A program made the position numbers and the translations under genes. The notes beneath the pieces were generated by a model. The model was not told the origin of the DNA and searched no databases. It saw only the letters and a program-made list of their open reading frames with translations. A stretch of 64,000 nucleotides of DNA from Thermus islandicus DSM 21543 (GTDB lineage: Bacteria; Deinococcota; Deinococci; Deinococcales; Thermaceae). Each line of letters begins with the position of its first letter. Position 1 is the stretch's first letter. The stretch lies in the NCBI RefSeq assembly GCF_000421625.1, contig NZ_ATXJ01000004.1, positions 176,001-240,000 on the forward strand. Direction: 5' to 3'. This document shows, piece by piece, positions 7,941-16,914 of the stretch.

Positions 7941-8465
7941 TTAGATGCGCTCCATCCAGGGAAGGGGCTCCCCCGGGGGGAGCACGGGCCATCGCCCTTC
8001 ACGCATGTGGCGGAAGATGGCCTCCACCGCCTCCTCCGCCCGGGCCACCCACTCCGGGGGGTAGAGGGGGCGCTTCGCCAAAAACTCCTCCCGGTCAAAG
8101 ACCTCACAGGTGTGGTCGGCCCGGCACCGCACGTCCAGCTCCAGGTCGTACTGGCGGAAGGCCTCCCCCGTCCACTCCGCCGGGGTCTGGACGTTCCAGT
8201 AGTATTCCAGCACCCTTCCTGCCCGGACGTCGGGCCCCCCCGAGTACCAGGCCCCGGGGAAGAAGGCCACGTAGGCGTCGTGGTCCAGGACCACCGCCTT
8301 CCCCTTGGCCGCGTGGTGGAACACCCCTCCCTGGGGCAGCAGGGTGAGGACCCCCTCCTCCCGCACCTCCACCACCCTCGCCTCCCACCAGTAGTGGAGC
8401 CCATTCCCGGGGAACTTGTAAAACTCCACCCGCACCCGCTCCCCGGGGGCCACGGGGAAGCTCAC
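7941..8465 (-). CDS. DUF402 / FomD-like phosphohydrolase
   Basis: A 174-residue protein with the DUF402 signature: LHYWWEARVVEV, then a VVLDHDAYVAFFPGAWYSGG core and YYWNVQTPAEWTGEAFRQYDLELDVRC, containing the conserved Tyr, Trp and acids. Characterised members (FomD and a Staphylococcus protein) are metal-dependent nucleoside di- or triphosphate hydrolases, but the substrate here is open. It starts GTG in a 4-nt overlap (GTGA) with the DUF2892 gene and so is translationally coupled to it. Confidence 0.75.
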   Translation of the reverse strand: MSFPVAPGERVRVEFYKFPGNGLHYWWEARVVEVREEGVLTLLPQGGVFHHAAKGKAVVLDHDAYVAFFPGAWYSGGPDVRAGRVLEYYWNVQTPAEWTGEAFRQYDLELDVRCRADHTCEVFDREEFLAKRPLYPPEWVARAEEAVEAIFRHMREGRWPVLPPGEPLPWMERI

Positions 8466-8653
8466 CGCTTGGTGCTAATCCCAAGGAGCCGGTAAAGGGC
8501 GCAGAAGCCGGTGAGGGCGGTGAAGAGGAGGACAACGGCCACCACGCCCAGAATCCAGTTCCAGGGCGAGGCGGACTGGAAGGCAAAGTAGAAGAGAACC
8601 AGGGCCAGCACAAAGCGGATCACCCGGTCGGCGGTGCTCTCGTTTACCGTCAT
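8462..8653 (-). CDS. Small two-helix membrane protein, DUF2892 (YgaP-like membrane domain)
   Basis: A 63-residue protein: TVNESTADRVIRFVLAL, two hydrophobic helices, and the typical TGFCALYRLLGI segment between or after them that marks DUF2892. In other bacteria this domain is often attached to rhodanese; here it is alone. GGAGGTGAG precedes the ATG at 8653; an in-frame GTG at 8668 overlaps that site and is less likely. It is coupled to the DUF402 gene by a GTGA overlap. Confidence 0.8.
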   Translation of the reverse strand: MTVNESTADRVIRFVLALVLFYFAFQSASPWNWILGVVAVVLLFTALTGFCALYRLLGISTKR

Positions 8654-8713
8654 GGGTCTCACCTCCACAACAAGTGTACACCCGAAAGCGTGGGCCGTCG
8701 CCCTGCCTTGTGC

Positions 8714-8719
8714 TACAAT
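8714..8719 (+). promoter_or_regulatory. Extended -10 of tRNA-Ile2
   Basis: TACAAT preceded by TGC (extended -10 form) lies 13 nt before the mature tRNA 5' end. No convincing -35 is seen. Confidence 0.5.
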
Positions 8720-8732
8720 GGCTTTCCGGCGC

Positions 8733-8809
8733 GGGCCGTTAGCTCAATCGGTCAGAGCGGCCGGCTCATAACCGGTTGGTTGCAGGTTCAAGTCCTGCAC
8801 GGCCCACCA
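8733..8809 (+). tRNA. tRNA-Ile2 (CAU anticodon, lysidine-modified), reads AUA
   Basis: A 77-nt tRNA with encoded CCA and anticodon CAT in the loop CTCATAA. Elongator Met and minor Ile both carry this anticodon. Here the acceptor stem has C4-G69 and C5-G68 and the anticodon stem opens with a G27-U43 wobble pair, the features I know from TilS substrates, and the variable loop TTGGTTGC resembles E. coli tRNA-Ile2. I therefore prefer Ile2; elongator Met is the alternative. Confidence 0.8.
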
Positions 8810-8813
8810 TCTC

Positions 8814-8834
8814 GCCCCCTTGCCGGGGGCTTTC
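8814..8834 (+). terminator. Terminator after tRNA-Ile2
   Basis: GCCCCC (8814-8819), loop TTGCC, GGGGGC (8825-8830), then TTTCCCTTT. It starts 4 nt after the tRNA. Confidence 0.7.
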
Positions 8835-8854
8835 CCTTTCCGCATACTCAGGGC

Positions 8855-9184
8855 ATGGAGCCTTTGGAAGCCTTCGGATTTTTGGACCTGAGGGTGGGCC
8901 GGGTGATCCGGGCCGAGCCCAACGAGAAGGCCAAAAAGCCGAGCTACAAGCTCTGGGTAGACTTCGGGCCCTTAGGGGTGAAGACAAGCTCGGCCCAGAT
9001 CACGCACCTCTACCGCCCCGAGGACCTGGTGGGCCGCCTGGTGGTGGCGGCGGTGAACCTCGGCACCCGGGTGGTGGCCGGCTTCCCTTCGGAGGTCCTG
9101 GTCCTGGGGGTGCCGGACGCCGAAGGGCGGGTGGTCCTCCTCGCCCCCGAGCGGGAGGTGCCCCTAGGGGGAAGGGTTTTTTGA
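8855..9184 (+). CDS. tRNA-binding domain protein (CsaA-like)
   Basis: A 109-residue single OB-fold domain: FLDLRVGRVIRAEPNEKAKKP, then LWVDFGPLGVKTSSAQIT and a VNLGTRVVAGFPSEVLVLG core, as in CsaA, Trbp111 and the C-terminus of MetRS. Such proteins bind the outer corner of tRNA; CsaA is also described as a secretion chaperone. The ATG at 8855 follows a CATACT -10 by 6 nt (leaderless); an in-frame extension upstream would run through tRNA-Ile2. It ends 4 nt from the end of the convergent SIS gene. Confidence 0.85.
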   Translation: MEPLEAFGFLDLRVGRVIRAEPNEKAKKPSYKLWVDFGPLGVKTSSAQITHLYRPEDLVGRLVVAAVNLGTRVVAGFPSEVLVLGVPDAEGRVVLLAPEREVPLGGRVF

Positions 9185-9188
9185 GGCC

Positions 9189-10220
9189 CTAGCGGGTGCG
9201 GGTCACCTTGGCAAGGTGCCGGGGCCGGTCCGGGTCCAGACCCCGGGCCCGGGCTAAGGCCTCGGCCATGGGGTAGAAGGCCTGGAGCAAGAGCAGGGGC
9301 GTAAGCTCCGGAGCGGAGGCTACCGGCAGCCGCAAAGGATCGTGGGCCAGGGCTAAGGCATCGGGTTCGGGAGAGAGGACAAGGAGGTGAGCCCCCTTGG
9401 CCTTTAGGCCCTCCAGCACCCTCAAGGAGGCCTCCAGAGCCTCATCCTTTTGGACCAAGGCCAAGACGGGGAAGCCCTCTTCCAGAAGGGCCTGGGGGCC
9501 GTGGAGGAACTCGGCCAAGGAAAGCCCTTCGGCGTGGAGGCCGGCCGTCTCCTTGAGCTTGAGGGCGGCCTCGAGCGCCGCGGGGTAGACTAGGCCCCGC
9601 CCCAGCACAAAGAGGTGCTCCACCCCCACCAGGTAGTCCCACCCCCCCTCGGCGGCCAGGGCCTGGGCCAGGGCCTCGGGCAGGGCAAGGAGGGCCTCCC
9701 TCAGGGCCAGGCCCTCCTCGAGGTGGGCAAGGAGCTGGGCGGTGGCCGCCATCATGGCCAGCACGCTTTTGGTGGCCGCCACCGCCTTCTCCTCCCCTGC
9801 GTAGAGGGGGAGCACCACCTCCGCCGCCTGGGCCAGGGGGCTTTCCTCCCGGTTCACCAGGGCCAGGGTGAGAACCCCCGCCTCCCGGTAAGCCCGCACC
9901 GTCTCCACCACATCGGGGCTCTCCCCGCTTTGGCTGTAGGCCAGGAGGAGGGCGGGGTAGGGCAGGAGCAGGCGGGCCCGGTAAAGGGTGAGGACCGAGG
10001 GGGCAAGGGAAAGGACGGGCCAGCGGCGGCGGGCCTCGAGGAGGTACTTGGCGTAGAGGGCCGCGTGGTCCGAGCTTCCCCGGGCCACGGTGAGGACCAG
10101 GGCCGGTGGGCGTCGCTTGAGGAAGGCGGCCAGGCCCCTCACCTCCCCCTCGTTCTCCCGGAGGAGGCGCTCCACGACCCCAGGGGCTTCCTCCGCTTCC
10201 CGGCGCATCCAGGAGGCCAT
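9189..10220 (-). CDS. SIS-domain glucosamine-6-phosphate deaminase/isomerase-like protein
   Basis: A 343-residue protein with two SIS domains and no N-terminal amidotransferase domain. [18 protein letters not shown] and [22 protein letters not shown] bind sugar phosphate in the first domain; [20 protein letters not shown] and [20 protein letters not shown] lie in the second and match GlmS and NagB-II/AgaS enzymes. Without a glutaminase part it probably deaminates or isomerises an amino-sugar phosphate. The ATG follows a TAAGAT -10 by 6 nt and is divergent from uvrA. Confidence 0.8.
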   Translation of the reverse strand: MASWMRREAEEAPGVVERLLRENEGEVRGLAAFLKRRPPALVLTVARGSSDHAALYAKYLLEARRRWPVLSLAPSVLTLYRARLLLPYPALLLAYSQSGESPDVVETVRAYREAGVLTLALVNREESPLAQAAEVVLPLYAGEEKAVAATKSVLAMMAATAQLLAHLEEGLALREALLALPEALAQALAAEGGWDYLVGVEHLFVLGRGLVYPAALEAALKLKETAGLHAEGLSLAEFLHGPQALLEEGFPVLALVQKDEALEASLRVLEGLKAKGAHLLVLSPEPDALALAHDPLRLPVASAPELTPLLLLQAFYPMAEALARARGLDPDRPRHLAKVTRTR

Positions 10221-10226
10221 AAGCCC

Positions 10227-10279
10227 ATCTTAAGGCCCAAGCCCCGGCCCTACTCCTTCCCCCGGAGGGGTGGTATACT
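10227..10279. promoter_or_regulatory. Divergent leaderless promoters of the SIS gene and uvrA
   Basis: On the minus strand TAAGAT (10227-10232) lies 6 nt before the SIS ATG. On the plus strand TATACT (10274-10279) lies 7 nt before the uvrA ATG. No Shine-Dalgarno site precedes either start. Confidence 0.6.
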
Positions 10280-10286
10280 TCCACGG

Positions 10287-13145
10287 ATGGACCGCATCGT
10301 CATCCGGGGCGCGCGGGAGCATAACCTCAAGAACATCAGCCTCGAGCTCCCCCGGGGCAAGTTCATCGTCATCACCGGGGTCTCGGGCTCGGGCAAGAGC
10401 ACCCTGGCCTTTGACACCCTGTACGCCGAGGGGCAGCGGCGGTACGTGGAAAGCCTCTCCAGCTACGCTCGGCAGTTCCTCGGAGTGATGGACAAGCCTG
10501 AGGTAGAGAGCATTGAGGGGCTCTCCCCCGCCATCTCCATAGACCAGAAGACCACGAGCCACAACCCCCGCTCCACCGTGGGCACGGTGACGGAGATCCA
10601 CGACTACCTCCGCCTCCTCTTCGCCCGCGTGGGGCAGGCCTACTGCCCCGAGTGCGGCCGCCCCATAGAGAAGCAGTCCGCCAGCGAGATCACCGACCGC
10701 CTCCTCATGCGCCCCCCGGGGACCCGGGCCGTCCTCATGGCCCCCCTGGTGCGGGGGAGGAAGGGGGAGTACCGGAAGCTCTTCCAGCAGCTTCTGAAGG
10801 AAGGGTACGCCAGGGTGCGGGTGGACGGGGTCATCTACCTCCTGGAGGAGGCCCAGGGCCTCAACCTGGAGAAGTACGAGAAGCACGACATTGACCTGGT
10901 CATTGACCGGGTGGCCCTTAGGGAGGAGGAGCGGCCCCGGATCGCCGAGGCGGTGGAGCTGGCCCTCCTCCGGGGAGAGGGGCTTCTCCGGGTGCTCTAC
11001 CCCGACACGGGGGAGGAGGAGCTGTTCTCCGAGAAGTTCGCCTGCCCCGAGCACGGCTCGGTCCTGGAGGAGCTGGAGCCCCGCATCTTCTCCTTCAACG
11101 CTCCCTACGGGGCCTGCCCCGCCTGCTCGGGCCTCGGGTACAAGCAGGAGTTTGACCCAGCCCTCATCGTGAACCCCGAGCTCTCCTTGGCCGAGGGGGC
11201 CATCCTCCCCTGGGCCCGGGGGCGGGACACGGGGCGGAGCTACCTCTGGGAGCGCCTTAGGGCCCTGGCCGAGCACCTCGCCTTTGACCTGAGGACCCCC
11301 TTCAAGGACCTGCCGGAGGCGGTGCAAAGGGCGGTGCTCTACGGCCTCCCCGAGCCTTTTGAGGTGGTCTTCCGCCGCGGGGGCAAGGAAACCTTCCGGG
11401 TGGAGGTGCACTACGAGGGGGTCATCCCCTGGCTGGAGAAGCGCTACCAGGAGTCGGACTCCGAGGGGGTAAGGGAGGTCCTGGAGGGCTTCATGTCCCT
11501 AAAGCCCTGCCCGGTTTGCGGGGGCACCCGGTACAAGCGGGAGGTCCTCTCGGTGAAGGTGGCGGGGCAAAACATCGCCGAGGTCTCTGCGCTGCCCGTG
11601 CGGGAGGCTTTGGAGTTCTTCCGCACCCTGGAAAAGAAGCTTCCCCCCTTTCAGGCCAAGATCGCCGAGCCCATCCTGCGGGAAATTGTGGAGCGGCTCG
11701 GGTTTCTGGTGGACGTGGGCCTGGACTACCTCACCCTGGACCGGGCGGCCAACACCCTCTCCGGCGGGGAGGCCCAGCGGATCCGCCTGGCCACCCAGGT
11801 GGGCTCGGGCCTCACGGGGGTGCTCTACGTGCTGGACGAGCCCAGCATCGGCCTCCACCCCCGGGACAACCAACGCCTCATCGCTACCCTGAAGCGCCTC
11901 CAGGCCCTGGGGAACACCCTCATCGTGGTGGAGCACGACGAGGAGACCATGCGGGCCGCGGACTGGATCGTGGACATGGGCCCGGGGGCGGGGATCCATG
12001 GGGGAGAGGTGGTGGCGGAGGGCCCCCTCGAGGCCATCCTCCAGAACCCGCGGAGCCTCACCGGGGCCTACCTCAGGGGGGAGAAGCGGATCCCTGTGCC
12101 CAAGGAGCGCCGCAAGGGAAACGGCAAGTGGCTCGTGCTCAAGGGGGCCAGGGAGCACAACCTCAAGGGGGTCACCCTACGCATCCCCTTGGGCCGCTTC
12201 GTGGCGGTCACCGGTCCCTCGGGCTCGGGCAAGAGCACCCTCGTCCACGATGTCCTCTACGCCGCCTTGGCCCAGCGGCTCATGCGGGCCAAGACCACCC
12301 CGGGAAGCTACGAGGCCTTAGAGGGGGTGGAGCACCTGGACAAGGTCATTGAGATTGACCAGTCCCCCATCGGCCGCACCCCCCGCTCCAACCCCGCCAC
12401 CTACACGGGCATCTTTGACGAGATCCGCGACCTCTTCGCCAAGACCCCGGAGGCGAGGAAGCGGGGCTACGGCCCGGGCCGCTTCTCCTTCAACGTGAAG
12501 GGGGGGCGGTGCGAGGCCTGTGGCGGGGACGGCACGGTGAAGATTGAGATGCTCTTCCTGCCGGACCTTTACGTGCCCTGCGAGGTGTGCAAGGGGAGGC
12601 GCTACAACAAGGAGACCCTCGAGGTGAAGCTCAGGGGGAAGAGCATCGCCGACGTCCTGGACATGACCGCCGAAGAGGCTCTGGACTTTTTCCAGAACGT
12701 GCCCACCATCGCCCGCAAGCTCCAGCTCATGGTGGACGTGGGCCTCGGGTACATGCGCCTGGGCCAGCCCTCCCCCACCCTCTCGGGGGGCGAGGCGCAG
12801 CGGATCAAGCTCGCCACGGAGCTCGGCCGCAAGTCCACGGGCCGCACCCTCTACATCCTGGACGAGCCCACCACCGGCCTTCACTTTGACGACGTGGCGA
12901 AGCTCCTCGCCGTGCTCCACCGGCTGGTGGACGCGGGGAACACGGTGGTGGTCATTGAGCACAACCTGGACGTGGTGAAGACCGCGGACTGGGTCATTGA
13001 CCTGGGCCCCGAGGGAGGGGACCGGGGCGGGGAGATCGTGGCCGAGGGGACGCCCGAGGAGGTGGCCCTCACGGGAAGCCCCACCGGGGCCTTCCTGGCC
13101 AAGATCCCCGAGATCGCCCAAAGGCTCAAGGTGGCCGCGGACTAG
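10287..13145 (+). CDS. uvrA: Excinuclease ABC subunit A
   Basis: A 952-residue dimeric ATPase that finds DNA damage and loads UvrB in nucleotide excision repair. There are two ABC-type ATPase modules: Walker [10 protein letters not shown] at about 31-39 and GPSGSGKST at about 640, signatures [11 protein letters not shown] and [10 protein letters not shown], and Walker B VLDEPS / LDEPTTG. Zinc-finger cysteine pairs are seen at [24 protein letters not shown] and [10 protein letters not shown]. The length equals that of the Thermus protein I recall. The start at 10287 follows TATACT by 7 nt; the frame is open for 224 codons further upstream across the promoter and the SIS gene, but that part has no UvrA homology. 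Its stop overlaps the convergent TetR gene. Confidence 0.97.
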   Translation: MDRIVIRGAREHNLKNISLELPRGKFIVITGVSGSGKSTLAFDTLYAEGQRRYVESLSSYARQFLGVMDKPEVESIEGLSPAISIDQKTTSHNPRSTVGTVTEIHDYLRLLFARVGQAYCPECGRPIEKQSASEITDRLLMRPPGTRAVLMAPLVRGRKGEYRKLFQQLLKEGYARVRVDGVIYLLEEAQGLNLEKYEKHDIDLVIDRVALREEERPRIAEAVELALLRGEGLLRVLYPDTGEEELFSEKFACPEHGSVLEELEPRIFSFNAPYGACPACSGLGYKQEFDPALIVNPELSLAEGAILPWARGRDTGRSYLWERLRALAEHLAFDLRTPFKDLPEAVQRAVLYGLPEPFEVVFRRGGKETFRVEVHYEGVIPWLEKRYQESDSEGVREVLEGFMSLKPCPVCGGTRYKREVLSVKVAGQNIAEVSALPVREALEFFRTLEKKLPPFQAKIAEPILREIVERLGFLVDVGLDYLTLDRAANTLSGGEAQRIRLATQVGSGLTGVLYVLDEPSIGLHPRDNQRLIATLKRLQALGNTLIVVEHDEETMRAADWIVDMGPGAGIHGGEVVAEGPLEAILQNPRSLTGAYLRGEKRIPVPKERRKGNGKWLVLKGAREHNLKGVTLRIPLGRFVAVTGPSGSGKSTLVHDVLYAALAQRLMRAKTTPGSYEALEGVEHLDKVIEIDQSPIGRTPRSNPATYTGIFDEIRDLFAKTPEARKRGYGPGRFSFNVKGGRCEACGGDGTVKIEMLFLPDLYVPCEVCKGRRYNKETLEVKLRGKSIADVLDMTAEEALDFFQNVPTIARKLQLMVDVGLGYMRLGQPSPTLSGGEAQRIKLATELGRKSTGRTLYILDEPTTGLHFDDVAKLLAVLHRLVDAGNTVVVIEHNLDVVKTADWVIDLGPEGGDRGGEIVAEGTPEEVALTGSPTGAFLAKIPEIAQRLKVAAD

Positions 13146-13762
13146 GCCCTGGCCCTCCTGGGCTTGGCCTGCCGTTCCAGGATCCCCTCGAGGGCCAAGG
13201 CCAGGGACTTCTTCAGCTCCTCCCCCAGGTCGCGGTGCGGAGTGTAGGCGGCCCAGCGGAGGGCCGAGAGGAAGTAGAGGTCGGCCAGGGTCCGCCCCAT
13301 GCGCTCCAGGGAAAGATCCCTCCGCACCACCCCCCGCTCCCGCAGGGGCCTTAGGACCTCGGCGATGAGGTCGCCCAGGGGCAGGGCCTCAAAGGCCGCC
13401 TTGGCCCGGATGGGATCGGGGTTCAAAAGCTCGTAGAGGAGGGGAAGGACCAGCTCCTTCTCCGCCTTGGTGAAGGAGGCCACCTCCTGGAAGAGGTAGT
13501 GCAGGACCTCCAGGGGGTCCGCCCCTTGGGCCAGCCGCCGCTTGACCTCCTCCTTGAGGCGGGAAAGAAGCAGGCTTCCGTAGTCCAACAAGACGGCCTC
13601 CTTGTAGGGGAAGTAGTTGAAAAACGTGCCCCGGGACACATGGGCCGCCTTGGCGATGTCGCTGGCCGTGGTCTCCCGGAAGCCCCGCTCGCGGAAAAGG
13701 GCCATGGCCGCCTGGAAGATCCGGTCCCGGCGGCGCTTCTTCTGGTACTCCCTCACGGACAT
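13142..13762 (-). CDS. TetR-family transcriptional regulator
   Basis: A 206-residue repressor. The DNA-binding helices lie at about residues 12-58 ([20 protein letters not shown], then [21 protein letters not shown]). The C-terminal 140 residues are helical, with a hydrophobic core expected to bind a ligand and form the dimer. The ATG is leaderless after TACACT (6 nt). A GAGT-CCAA-ACTC inverted repeat just upstream may be its operator. The DJ-1-like gene ends at that repeat and is a plausible target by proximity only. Confidence 0.88.
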   Translation of the reverse strand: MSVREYQKKRRRDRIFQAAMALFRERGFRETTASDIAKAAHVSRGTFFNYFPYKEAVLLDYGSLLLSRLKEEVKRRLAQGADPLEVLHYLFQEVASFTKAEKELVLPLLYELLNPDPIRAKAAFEALPLGDLIAEVLRPLRERGVVRRDLSLERMGRTLADLYFLSALRWAAYTPHRDLGEELKKSLALALEGILERQAKPRRARA

Positions 13763-13768
13763 GGGCTA

Positions 13769-13791
13769 AGTGTACTACAGAGTCCAAACTC
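13769..13791 (-). promoter_or_regulatory. TetR promoter with candidate operator
   Basis: The -10 TACACT (minus strand, 13769-13774) lies 6 nt before the TetR ATG. An inverted repeat GAGT-CCAA-ACTC at 13780-13791 lies in the spacer region, a site suited to autorepression. Confidence 0.5.
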
Positions 13792-14284
13792 AAAGCTCAA
13801 CCGCTTTTCCTACCCAGTCCGAGAGGGCCTCCAGAAGGGCAAGCCCCCCCCGGGTGGCGTACACCTTCCCCTCCCGCAAGAAGGCCCCGGCCACCACCCG
13901 GTAGCCCATCCCGGAAAGAAGCCCCGCCACCTCCTCCCCCGCCGCCACCCGGGCGGGAAGCCTTCCCGCCTCCGCCAGGAAGAGGTGGGCGTTGAAGCCC
14001 AGGAAGACCGCCTCGAGGCCCTCCCACACCTCCTCCAGAAAGGCCAGCCAGGAGGCGTCCTTGGCGGGGCGCTCGGGCCTCCTGGCCCCGGGAATGAGAA
14101 GGGCGCTGGGCGGCGGGGCCGCGGGGAAGGCGTAGGCGGGGGTCCAGACAGAGCCCGCCAGGGCCAAGGTGCCCTTGCGGCCCTTGGCCACGGTGTAGGC
14201 GGGAAGGCCGAGGCGCCTCGCCCCCTCCAGGGCCAAGGCCGCCTCCAGCTCGGAAAACTCTGGGAGGAGGAGGACGGCGAGCAC
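13790..14284 (-). CDS. DJ-1/PfpI-like protein, weakly supported
   Basis: A 164-residue protein. LAVLLLPEFSELEAALALEG and ALLIPGARRP resemble the first strand and the following region of the DJ-1/PfpI (class I glutamine amidotransferase-like) fold, and GFNAHLFLAEAGRL matches the stretch after the nucleophile elbow. The usual nucleophilic Cys (AxCxG) is replaced by FNAH, so protease or glyoxalase activity is doubtful. It lies between the flavoprotein gene and the TetR gene on the same strand. Confidence 0.55.
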   Translation of the reverse strand: MLAVLLLPEFSELEAALALEGARRLGLPAYTVAKGRKGTLALAGSVWTPAYAFPAAPPPSALLIPGARRPERPAKDASWLAFLEEVWEGLEAVFLGFNAHLFLAEAGRLPARVAAGEEVAGLLSGMGYRVVAGAFLREGKVYATRGGLALLEALSDWVGKAVEL

Positions 14285-14294
14285 CCTGGGCCCA

Positions 14295-16004
14295 TTATGG
14301 CAGAAGGCGGAAGAGGAGCTCGGCTGCCTCCCCCCGGGAGACCCCCTCCGGACCCCCCACCCCAGCCTCTCCTAGGGCCAGCAGGAGCTGGTTGAGGAGC
14401 CGGCGCGCGAGGGGGCGCTGCAGCTCCTCCCGGTAGAGCTCCCTGGCCTTCAGCACCACCCGGAGGTCCTCCTCGAGGCCCTTGGCCCGGTAGTAGTGCT
14501 CCAGGTTGGCCAAAAAGTCCCCCAGGAGGATGGGGTCGGCAAGGCCGAGGCTTCCTTTCAGGTAATAAGGTCCGGCGAAGAGGCCCCGCCGGAGGAGGCT
14601 CACCGCTTCCCGGAGGCCCCGCCTCCCCTCCTCCGGCCGCCCCTTCTCCGCGGAGGAAAGCCTCGCACCCCGCTCCAGGAGCCGCTTCCGCAGGGCCTCC
14701 ATCCCGCTTGCGCTCTGGGCGAGCTGGTGAAAGTCCACCAAGGGGGCCTTCTCCAGCCCCGCCTGGGGGGCCTTGCGCAGGAGGGCCGCCGCTACCCCCG
14801 CTGCCTCCCCCAAGGCCATCTGCAGGGGCACCACCCGGGCGGAGAAGGCGGCGGCGCTGTCAAACCCGGCCGCCTGGGAGACCACCAGGAGGTTCCGGAC
14901 CTCCCGCGGAACCAGGGTACGGAAGGGCACGCCGTAGGGGGCTGGGGTGCCCAGGAGGTAGGGGGTTTCCCGGGGGAAGTAGGCCTGGCCGTCCAGGGGG
15001 TACCCCCCGAGGGCCACGGCGTCGGGGAAGTTCCTGCCCAGGAGCACCTCCTCGGCCCGGAGGCGGTAGAGGGCCTTCAGGTGGCGGCTTTCCCTGAGGT
15101 AGAGGGCCGGGGCCACGCCGGAAAGCCGGGCCGTGCCGAAGACCAGGGGGTCTTTTTCCCGCAAATAGGCCACCACCCGATCGGCCTCCAGAGCCCCCTC
15201 GGCCCGGGTGCGCTCCAGGGCCAAGGGATCCGTCCCGTCCACCCCGAAGATCAATAGGGCGTTCACCAGGAGGCTCCCGTCGTCCTGACGGGCCAGGTTG
15301 AGGCCGCGGAGGGCGTAGCGGGCGGGGTCGGAAGGAACGTACCCCCGCGCCAGGTCCCCAAACCCCCACCCGCTCCGCCCCCAGGCCCCGGCCCCCGTGC
15401 GCCGGACCTGGCCCTCGTAGTTCAAGGCCAAAAGGACCGCCCCCCAGGGGACGCCCTCCAGGCGGAAGACCAAGGTGGCGGCCATGGCCCTCTGGTCCAG
15501 CCCCGTGTCCTCCCGCCCCAGGGTGAAGGAGGCCCCGGCGCGGAAGGCCAGCTCGGCGGTGTCCGTGGCGTCCACGAAGTAGAGGGCCGGGTAGGTCCCC
15601 TTGGGGGTGGCCAGGGCAAGGAGTCTGGAGCCCTCCCGCTCCAGGCGGTCCAGGGGCTCCTCGAGGCGCACCTCCACCCCGGCCTCCCGGAGCATGGCCC
15701 AAAGGCCTCGTTCCGCCTCCTTCACGTCAAAGGAGGCCTCCTGCCCGATGCGGCGGTAGAAGTCCCGGAAGAGGCCGCCCTGCAGGAGGCCCTCGCGGTC
15801 CTTGGCCAGGTCCAAGGTGGCGAGCCACCCCTGGGTGAGCACCCCCCCGACGCCCCGCCCGGGCTCCAGGAGGAGGACCTTAAGCCCCTCCTGGGCCCCC
15901 GCCACCGCCGCCGCCACCCCCTGCGGCGTGGCCCCGTAGACCACCAGGTCGTACTGGGCCCAGGCCGGGGTCAGGACCAGAAGAAGGAGAAGGAGCGCGC
16001 GCAT
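14295..16004 (-). CDS. Exported FAD-dependent oxidoreductase
   Basis: A 569-residue protein. A clear signal peptide (RALLLLLLVLTPAWA) precedes an FAD-binding motif YDLVVYGATPQGVAAAVAGAQEG. DATDTAELAFRAGA and VSQAAGFDSAAAFSARVVPLQMALGEAAGVAAA match the FAD_oxidored family with the second nucleotide-binding region. The last residues (SRGEAAELLFRLL) look like the end of an S-layer homology repeat, though a full one is not seen. It probably acts in the periplasm or cell surface; the substrate is unknown. I placed the start at the ATG (16004) in front of the signal peptide. Confidence 0.75.
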   Translation of the reverse strand: MRALLLLLLVLTPAWAQYDLVVYGATPQGVAAAVAGAQEGLKVLLLEPGRGVGGVLTQGWLATLDLAKDREGLLQGGLFRDFYRRIGQEASFDVKEAERGLWAMLREAGVEVRLEEPLDRLEREGSRLLALATPKGTYPALYFVDATDTAELAFRAGASFTLGREDTGLDQRAMAATLVFRLEGVPWGAVLLALNYEGQVRRTGAGAWGRSGWGFGDLARGYVPSDPARYALRGLNLARQDDGSLLVNALLIFGVDGTDPLALERTRAEGALEADRVVAYLREKDPLVFGTARLSGVAPALYLRESRHLKALYRLRAEEVLLGRNFPDAVALGGYPLDGQAYFPRETPYLLGTPAPYGVPFRTLVPREVRNLLVVSQAAGFDSAAAFSARVVPLQMALGEAAGVAAALLRKAPQAGLEKAPLVDFHQLAQSASGMEALRKRLLERGARLSSAEKGRPEEGRRGLREAVSLLRRGLFAGPYYLKGSLGLADPILLGDFLANLEHYYRAKGLEEDLRVVLKARELYREELQRPLARRLLNQLLLALGEAGVGGPEGVSRGEAAELLFRLLP

Positions 16005-16026
16005 ACCCGAAGACCCGGGGCTCCCT

Positions 16027-16878
16027 TTAGGGCAGGGTCCCCTTGGCCTCCTGGTACTCCGCCACCAGGCGGGCCACCACCTCCTTGGCCGAGGGGATCT
16101 CGCGGATGAAGGCCACCCCATGCCCGGCGGAGTAGACCTCCTTCCAGGCCTTGCCCCCACCTTTACGGAAACGCTCCAGGTAATCCCGGAGGAAGTTGGC
16201 GGGCACCCCGGTGACCTCGGGGGTGTACAGGATGTCCTCCGGGGTGGCCCTGAGGAGGGCCTCCTTGTACTCCAGGGGGGCCGCCGACTCCCGGGTGGCG
16301 ATGAAGCGGGTGCCGATGTAGACCCCGTCCCCCAGGGCCAAAGCCGCGAGCACCTGCCTGCCGGTGGCGATCCCCCCGGCGATGAGCACGGGCACCCCCA
16401 GCGCCTCCTTGAGCCAGGGGCCGAGGACGAAGGGGCTTACCTGGCCCGCGTGCCCCCCAGCCCCCGAGGCCACGGCCACCAGGGCGTCCGCACCGGCCTC
16501 TACCGCCTTTTTCCCGTGGCGAAGGCCCACCACGTCGCACCAGACCACGCCCCCGTAGGCCTTCACCCGCTCCACCACCCGCGTGGGGTCGCCCAGGGAG
16601 GTGACCACCAGGGGCACCTTGCGTTCCACCACGGCCTGGAGGTCCTCCTCGAGGCGGGGATTGTCCTTCAGGATGAGGTTCACGCCGAAGGGCACCCGGG
16701 GGAAACTCTCCAGGAACTCCCGGAAGGCCTCGTGGGTGCGGAAGTTGAGGCTCGGGATCACCCCGATGCCCCCAGCCTCCGCCACCGCCTGGAGAAGGGG
16801 GCCGTTGGACACCAGGAACATGGGCGCGGCCACGATGGGGTAGCGAAGGCCCAGCATCCTCGTGATGGCCGTCTCCAT
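16027..16878 (-). CDS. Nitronate monooxygenase (2-nitropropane dioxygenase family)
   Basis: A 283-residue FMN-dependent TIM-barrel protein. RYPIVAAPMFLVSNGPLLQAV and EAGGIGVIPS mark the start; GVNLILKDNP, VASGAGGHAGQVSPF (with the active-site His region), VLIAGGIATGRQVLAALALG and GVYIGTRFIA form the FMN phosphate site. These enzymes oxidise alkyl nitronates such as propionate 3-nitronate; some homologues act in unsaturated fatty-acid or enoyl chemistry. The ATG lies 7 nt after TAAAAT and is divergent from the MFS gene. Confidence 0.85.
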   Translation of the reverse strand: METAITRMLGLRYPIVAAPMFLVSNGPLLQAVAEAGGIGVIPSLNFRTHEAFREFLESFPRVPFGVNLILKDNPRLEEDLQAVVERKVPLVVTSLGDPTRVVERVKAYGGVVWCDVVGLRHGKKAVEAGADALVAVASGAGGHAGQVSPFVLGPWLKEALGVPVLIAGGIATGRQVLAALALGDGVYIGTRFIATRESAAPLEYKEALLRATPEDILYTPEVTGVPANFLRDYLERFRKGGGKAWKEVYSAGHGVAFIREIPSAKEVVARLVAEYQEAKGTLP

Positions 16879-16885
16879 GGGGAGG

Positions 16886-16908
16886 ATTTTACCCGGTTCA
16901 AGGATAAT
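16886..16908. promoter_or_regulatory. Back-to-back leaderless -10 boxes
   Basis: Minus-strand TAAAAT (16886-16891) serves the nitronate monooxygenase gene, plus-strand GATAAT (16903-16908) the MFS gene. The two start codons are only 36 nt apart, so polymerase can probably occupy only one promoter at a time. Confidence 0.55.
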
Positions 16909-16914
16909 CGGGGG

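Noticed and set aside
8733..8809. Elongator tRNA-Met
   Set aside because: The G27-U43 pair and C4-G69/C5-G68 favour the lysidine-modified Ile2; Met not fully excluded.
9615..10286. N-terminal extension of UvrA by 224 codons
   Set aside because: The extension is antisense to the SIS gene and the normal UvrA start follows a leaderless promoter at 10274-10279.
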